Assembly (NCBI GenBank): GCA_017407375.1
Contig: JAFQWT010000202.1
Location: 1 to 9,084, forward strand
Length of the DNA: 9,084 nucleotides
Source of the DNA: Clostridia bacterium
Lineage (GTDB): Bacteria > Bacillota > Clostridia > Oscillospirales > CAG-272
Direction: 5' to 3'
Below are positions 6,923 to 9,084 of this stretch, in pieces. The first letter of the stretch is position 1, and each line of letters starts with the position of its first letter. The notes under the pieces are model-generated. The model had not been told where the DNA came from. It saw nothing but the letters and a program-made list of their open reading frames with translations, and did no database searches. A program made the translations under genes and the position numbers.

Positions 6923-6948
6923 GGAAAGCGTCCTTTCGATTTTTTAAC

Positions 6949-6977
6949 AGTTTATCACAGAGAGCGGCATTTGTCAA
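6949..6977 (-). promoter_or_regulatory. Promoter of the regulator-aminotransferase operon
   Basis: On the - strand, TTGACA (6977-6972) is a perfect -35 box. After 17 bp comes TAAACT (6954-6949), a 4/6 match to the -10 consensus preceded by TGA, which makes it an extended -10 site. The leader is about 20 bases, with GAAAGGA as ribosome binding site. The intergenic region of about 96 bases is shared with the divergent lipase gene, so a regulator bound here could affect both. I could not define an Lrp operator with confidence. Confidence 0.8.
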
Positions 6978-7018
6978 GGCGCGGAGCCAAATTTACTTCT
7001 CACGCATATCCTTTTGGT

Positions 7019-7651
7019 ATGCGTCTTTCTTATCTTTTTTCGGAATGCCTTGCGGCCGATTACGTCACCCTTGCGGGCGGGGTGGACTATGCCGCCAAGC
7101 GACGGGACGGTGTCCTTTCCCTGTTTTTTGAGGCCTCGGACGGCGCGGCCGACTGGCGGAAAAACCTCGATTTTCCCGCGGCGGCCTACCGTCGGCACGG
7201 AAGGACCGTTTTCTCGGCCCACCGCGGCTTTCTCTCGGCATGGCGCGTGGCGGAGGCGGCCGTGGCGCCGCTCCTTGCCGATCCCACACTCACCGGGATC
7301 ACCCTGGTCGGCTACTCCCACGGCGCCGCCATCGCCGTCCTCTCCCACGAGTACGTCTGGTACCACCGTCCCGACCTCCGTCCCCGCCTCACGGGCTACG
7401 GCTTCGGCTGTCCGCGTGTGGTCTTTGGCGGTGCTGCGCGGCGCCTTGCCGAGCGCTGGGAGCGCTTTACCGTGGTCCGTAACCTTGACGACCTTGTCAC
7501 CCACCTGCCGCCTGCCGTCCTCGGCTACCGCCACGTTGGGCGGCTCCTCGAGGTGGGGGAGCGCGGCCGCTATTCCGCCACCGACGCCCACCGCCCCGAG
7601 AACCTTCTTGCCGAGCTTCTCCGTGCGGAACGAAAGGGGAGCCGAGCATAG
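7019..7651 (+). CDS. Lipase class 3-like alpha/beta hydrolase
   Basis: A 210-aa hydrolase with no signal peptide or membrane segment, so probably cytoplasmic. The nucleophile elbow is GYSHG with Ser100. The segment VVRNLDDLVTHLPP (152-165), followed by GYRHVG, is typical of class 3 lipases; Asp158 is the likely acid. His191 in DAHRPENL is the likely catalytic base, which is inferred from position. The N-terminal part (YVTLAGGVDYA, then FFEASDGAADWRKNLDFP and AHRGFLSAW) matches a family of small clostridial lipase-like proteins as I recall them. Substrate is unknown; the fold supports an ester or lipid hydrolase. The ATG at 7019 is chosen because the family-like N-terminus begins there, although no Shine-Dalgarno sequence precedes it. 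An upstream in-frame TTG at 6971 would add 16 aa and also has only a weak site. It is divergent from the Lrp operon and ends in a terminator shared with the next gene. Confidence 0.87.
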   Translation: MRLSYLFSECLAADYVTLAGGVDYAAKRRDGVLSLFFEASDGAADWRKNLDFPAAAYRRHGRTVFSAHRGFLSAWRVAEAAVAPLLADPTLTGITLVGYSHGAAIAVLSHEYVWYHRPDLRPRLTGYGFGCPRVVFGGAARRLAERWERFTVVRNLDDLVTHLPPAVLGYRHVGRLLEVGERGRYSATDAHRPENLLAELLRAERKGSRA

Positions 7652-7669
7652 CCCGGCTCCCCCCGTTTT
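7636..7669. terminator. Bidirectional terminator between lipase and amidotransferase-like genes
   Basis: GGGGAGCCG (7636-7644) pairs with CGGCTCCCC (7654-7662) around a 9-nt loop that contains the lipase stop codon (TAG 7649-7651). The + strand tail is CCGTTTTA; the - strand tail is TTTCGTT. The amidotransferase-like stop (TAA, 7670-7668 on the - strand) lies in the + tail, so one hairpin closes both genes. The T tails are short, which makes its efficiency uncertain. Confidence 0.78.
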
Positions 7670-8771
7670 ATTCCAGCCAGAATTTCATGATCGTCTTGTT
7701 CTTCGCTTCGATCCTGCCGAGCGTATAGCGGAGGCGCCCCTCGCGGTAAAAGCTCCACAGCGTCTCGTAGACCATGGCGGCCGTTTCCTTCATCGTGCCG
7801 ACGGCTGCCGCGATATGGCAGTCCACGCGCGGCTCGTGCCAGAGGAGAGGGAACCAGTCACGGTCGGCCAGCTCCTCCAGTGCCAGCGGCTCCTCGGCGC
7901 GGCCCGTGAGCCGCTCCTCCAGGAGAGCACGGAGCGTGGCCAGCGTGCGGGCATCCCCCGCCTCCACGCGCACCCCGGGAATGGGGATCCCCAGCACCGT
8001 AACGCCGTTTGGCGTGATGCGCGCCATGGAGGTCGGCGGGATCGGAAGGTGCGGCCGTGCCTGCACCTCGGGCGGGAAGCCCATGGCCGTGGTGCAGAGA
8101 AAGGTTTCTCCTTCGCCAAAGCCCACCGTCATCGGCCTTGTGATGCGCCCCACCGTAATGGTGTCCGGCAGGCGGGCATGCACACTGAGGGTCACAAGCT
8201 CGGCAGGGAGGCGCGAGAGCATGGCCGCCGTCTCCTTGGCTATGGCATCGGCAAGCCCCTCGGCGGGGACCTTGCGCACCGCCGCGCCGATCGCCTGCGT
8301 GTAAAGCTCGGCGTTGTGAATGCTCCGTCCGTCGGGCAGGACCAGCTGCGCGGGCCCGTAGGTCGTTCCCGCCTCGCCAAACGCACTGTTAAAGGTCACC
8401 CCACGGCGGAAGAGGTCGGCCATCAGGCCTTCCCCCACCGCGTGGAATTCGGGCGCTGTGGCCTGGTGATAGGTGCCGTTCTCGCAGAAGGCAAGCTCCC
8501 CGCTCTCGTCGGTAAAGGGGTGCGCGTGCTGGGCATAGCTGCGCGAGGGGCGCGAGTGGATGATGCCCGTCGTACCGGGGAAGCTCAGCGCATCGGTCTT
8601 TCGCAGGAGGGTGTCCACGTCACCAAGGAGCTTGGCCGTGTATAGCTTGCCCTCATGGATCGTGGCAATGCCCGTGGCCATGCCGCCGTCAAAGTATTCC
8701 ACCCGCTTCAGCATTTCGATCAGGATGGGTGCCGCACGGCGCCCCCCCGTATACCCCGCGATCACACACAT
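7668..8771 (-). CDS. Stand-alone class II glutamine amidotransferase-like (Ntn) protein
   Basis: A 367-aa protein resembling the glutaminase half of GlmS and PurF. It starts MCVIAGYTGG, with Cys2 exposed once Met is removed, as the Ntn mechanism needs. EYFDGGMATGIA (25-36) parallels the GlmS E-Y-R-G-Y-D-S-A-G-I-A segment. HSRP at 72-75 contains the glutamine-binding Arg74 (GlmS has HTRW), AHPF follows at 83-86, and ENG at 97-99 supplies the oxyanion-hole Asn98-Gly99. GFGEGETFLCT near 217-227 fits the end of the fold. The last 120 or so residues, ending KTIMKFWLE, are unrecognised. There is no SIS, PRTase or synthase domain, so the ammonia acceptor, if any, is unknown. Some family members are amidases or peptidases instead. 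GAGGTGA five bases upstream fixes the ATG; the GTG at 8780 lies inside that ribosome binding site. The function beyond the fold is not known. Confidence 0.85.
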   Translation of the reverse strand: MCVIAGYTGGRRAAPILIEMLKRVEYFDGGMATGIATIHEGKLYTAKLLGDVDTLLRKTDALSFPGTTGIIHSRPSRSYAQHAHPFTDESGELAFCENGTYHQATAPEFHAVGEGLMADLFRRGVTFNSAFGEAGTTYGPAQLVLPDGRSIHNAELYTQAIGAAVRKVPAEGLADAIAKETAAMLSRLPAELVTLSVHARLPDTITVGRITRPMTVGFGEGETFLCTTAMGFPPEVQARPHLPIPPTSMARITPNGVTVLGIPIPGVRVEAGDARTLATLRALLEERLTGRAEEPLALEELADRDWFPLLWHEPRVDCHIAAAVGTMKETAAMVYETLWSFYREGRLRYTLGRIEAKNKTIMKFWLE

Positions 8772-8776
8772 ACGCC

Positions 8777-8783
8777 TCACCTC
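8777..8783 (-). promoter_or_regulatory. Ribosome binding site deciding the amidotransferase-like start
   Basis: GAGGTGA on the - strand is a perfect match to the anti-Shine-Dalgarno end of 16S rRNA and lies five bases before ATG 8771. The earlier in-frame GTG (8780-8778) is part of this site and would put three extra residues before the catalytic Cys. The ATG is therefore the real start. Confidence 0.9.
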
Positions 8784-8796
8784 GTTTTTTTCTTAT

Positions 8797-8826
8797 ATTA
8801 TAGCGCAATATCGCAAAAAAAAGCAA
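8797..8826 (-). promoter_or_regulatory. Promoter of the amidotransferase-like gene
   Basis: The - strand has a perfect -10 box, TATAAT (8802-8797), 25 bases before the start codon. The best -35 candidate is the weak TTGCTT (8826-8821), 18 bp upstream. That hexamer lies in the stem of the terminator of the preceding regulator gene. The transcript leader is very short, about 20 bases. Confidence 0.72.
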
Positions 8827-8844
8827 GCCGTGCGGCTTGCTTTT
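8815..8844 (-). terminator. Intrinsic terminator of the XRE regulator gene
   Basis: AAAAGCAAGCC (8844-8834 on the - strand) pairs with GGCTTGCTTTT (8829-8819) over 11 bp around a GCAC loop. The T run on the - strand covers 8822-8815, eight T's in all. The stem begins at the last base of the gene's stop codon and separates it from the amidotransferase-like gene. Confidence 0.92.
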
Positions 8845-9053
8845 CAATAGCGGTGGGGGTCGTCGCTCTCCCCCAAAAGATAGTCAATGCTCGTGCCGTA
8901 AAATCGTGACAGCTTGATGAGCACGGCCGTGGGGATGTCGTTCTCTCCCGTTTCGTATTTGGAGTACCCGGTTTGTGACATGGAAAGCATCCCGGCGACC
9001 TCCGTCTGGTTCAGATCGCGATCCTCCCGCAAGCTCCGCAGTCTTGGATACAT
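8844..9053 (-). CDS. Small XRE-family helix-turn-helix regulator
   Basis: A 69-aa protein that is essentially one Cro/CI-type DNA-binding domain. RLRSLREDRDLNQTEVAGML forms helices 1-2 (residues 4-23), SMSQTGYSKYETGENDIPT the recognition region (24-42), and LIKLSRFYGTSIDYLLGE the last helices (45-62). There is no effector or dimerisation domain. ATG 9053 is chosen because GGGAGGG lies just upstream (9063-9057) and the domain begins immediately. A TTG at 9071 would add six residues. It could repress its own gene or neighbours. Such small regulators also occur as toxin-antitoxin or phage repressors, but no partner toxin or phage gene is visible. Its promoter lies beyond the right edge. Confidence 0.92.
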   Translation of the reverse strand: MYPRLRSLREDRDLNQTEVAGMLSMSQTGYSKYETGENDIPTAVLIKLSRFYGTSIDYLLGESDDPHRY

Positions 9054-9084
9054 AGGCCCTCCCGTACGCAATTACTACCTTCAT

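Noticed and set aside
7014..8645. 543-aa open reading frame on the + strand spanning the lipase gene and the reverse of the amidotransferase-like gene
   Set aside because: It crosses the shared terminator, reads the lipase in a wrong frame and gives a Pro/Ser/Arg-rich product with no motif. Both overlapped genes have clear family motifs.
8844..9053. XRE protein as antitoxin or phage repressor
   Set aside because: No toxin, integrase or other phage gene is visible, and the neighbour on the same strand is an amidotransferase-like enzyme behind a terminator. The idea cannot be excluded beyond the right edge, but the window gives no support.
8884..9084. Reading frame starting MKVVIAYGRAYV at the right edge, - strand
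   Set aside because: It overlaps the XRE gene in another frame and turns into a shifted translation of the helix-turn-helix with no domain of its own. No frameshift is needed to explain the intact XRE frame.

Overview
The window (9,084 bases) looks like a chromosomal piece from a Bacillota/Clostridia-type bacterium, probably a moderately GC-rich uncultured gut lineage. The grounds are a Firmicutes-like 23S rRNA 3' end, near-consensus sigma-A promoters with 17-18 bp spacers, strong AGGAGG-type ribosome binding sites, many compact intrinsic terminators, and lipoproteins with a Cys-23 lipobox. The lineage is inferred; nothing here fixes it to genus.

Layout. (1) 1-268: 3' end of a 23S rRNA gene on the + strand, then a strong intrinsic terminator at 364-402 with no 5S rRNA gene in between. 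(2) 608-3025 and 3241-5199: two paralogous, separately promoted secreted lipoproteins (805 and 652 aa). Each has a signal peptide with lipobox, a tandem array of Ig-like beta-sandwich repeats of the MBG/YDG type, and a shared, distinct C-terminal domain. The first also has a TTAP-rich linker encoded by a 15-bp tandem repeat and an alternating two-type repeat array. (3) 6922-5280 (- strand): an Lrp/AsnC-family regulator translationally coupled by an ATGA overlap to a class I/II PLP aminotransferase. The order matches the alaR-alaT pair of Bacillus subtilis. (4) 7019-7651 (+): a small cytoplasmic class-3-type lipase/hydrolase, divergent from the regulator. (5) 8771-7668 (-): a stand-alone class II glutamine-amidotransferase-like (Ntn) protein with an N-terminal Cys and a C-terminal region I do not recognise. 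(6) 9053-8844 (-): a small XRE-family helix-turn-helix regulator.

The genes do not form one pathway. Nearly every transcription unit is closed by its own hairpin terminator, and several of these serve two converging genes. The lipoproteins probably sit on the outer face of the membrane as adhesion or scaffold proteins of unknown ligand. The regulator/aminotransferase pair is probably an amino-acid (perhaps alanine) metabolism operon. The amidotransferase-like protein follows the XRE gene on the same strand but is separated from it by a terminator and has its own promoter. I saw no mobile element, CRISPR array, tRNA or defence system. The most interesting parts are the lipoprotein pair and the orphan amidotransferase-like protein.
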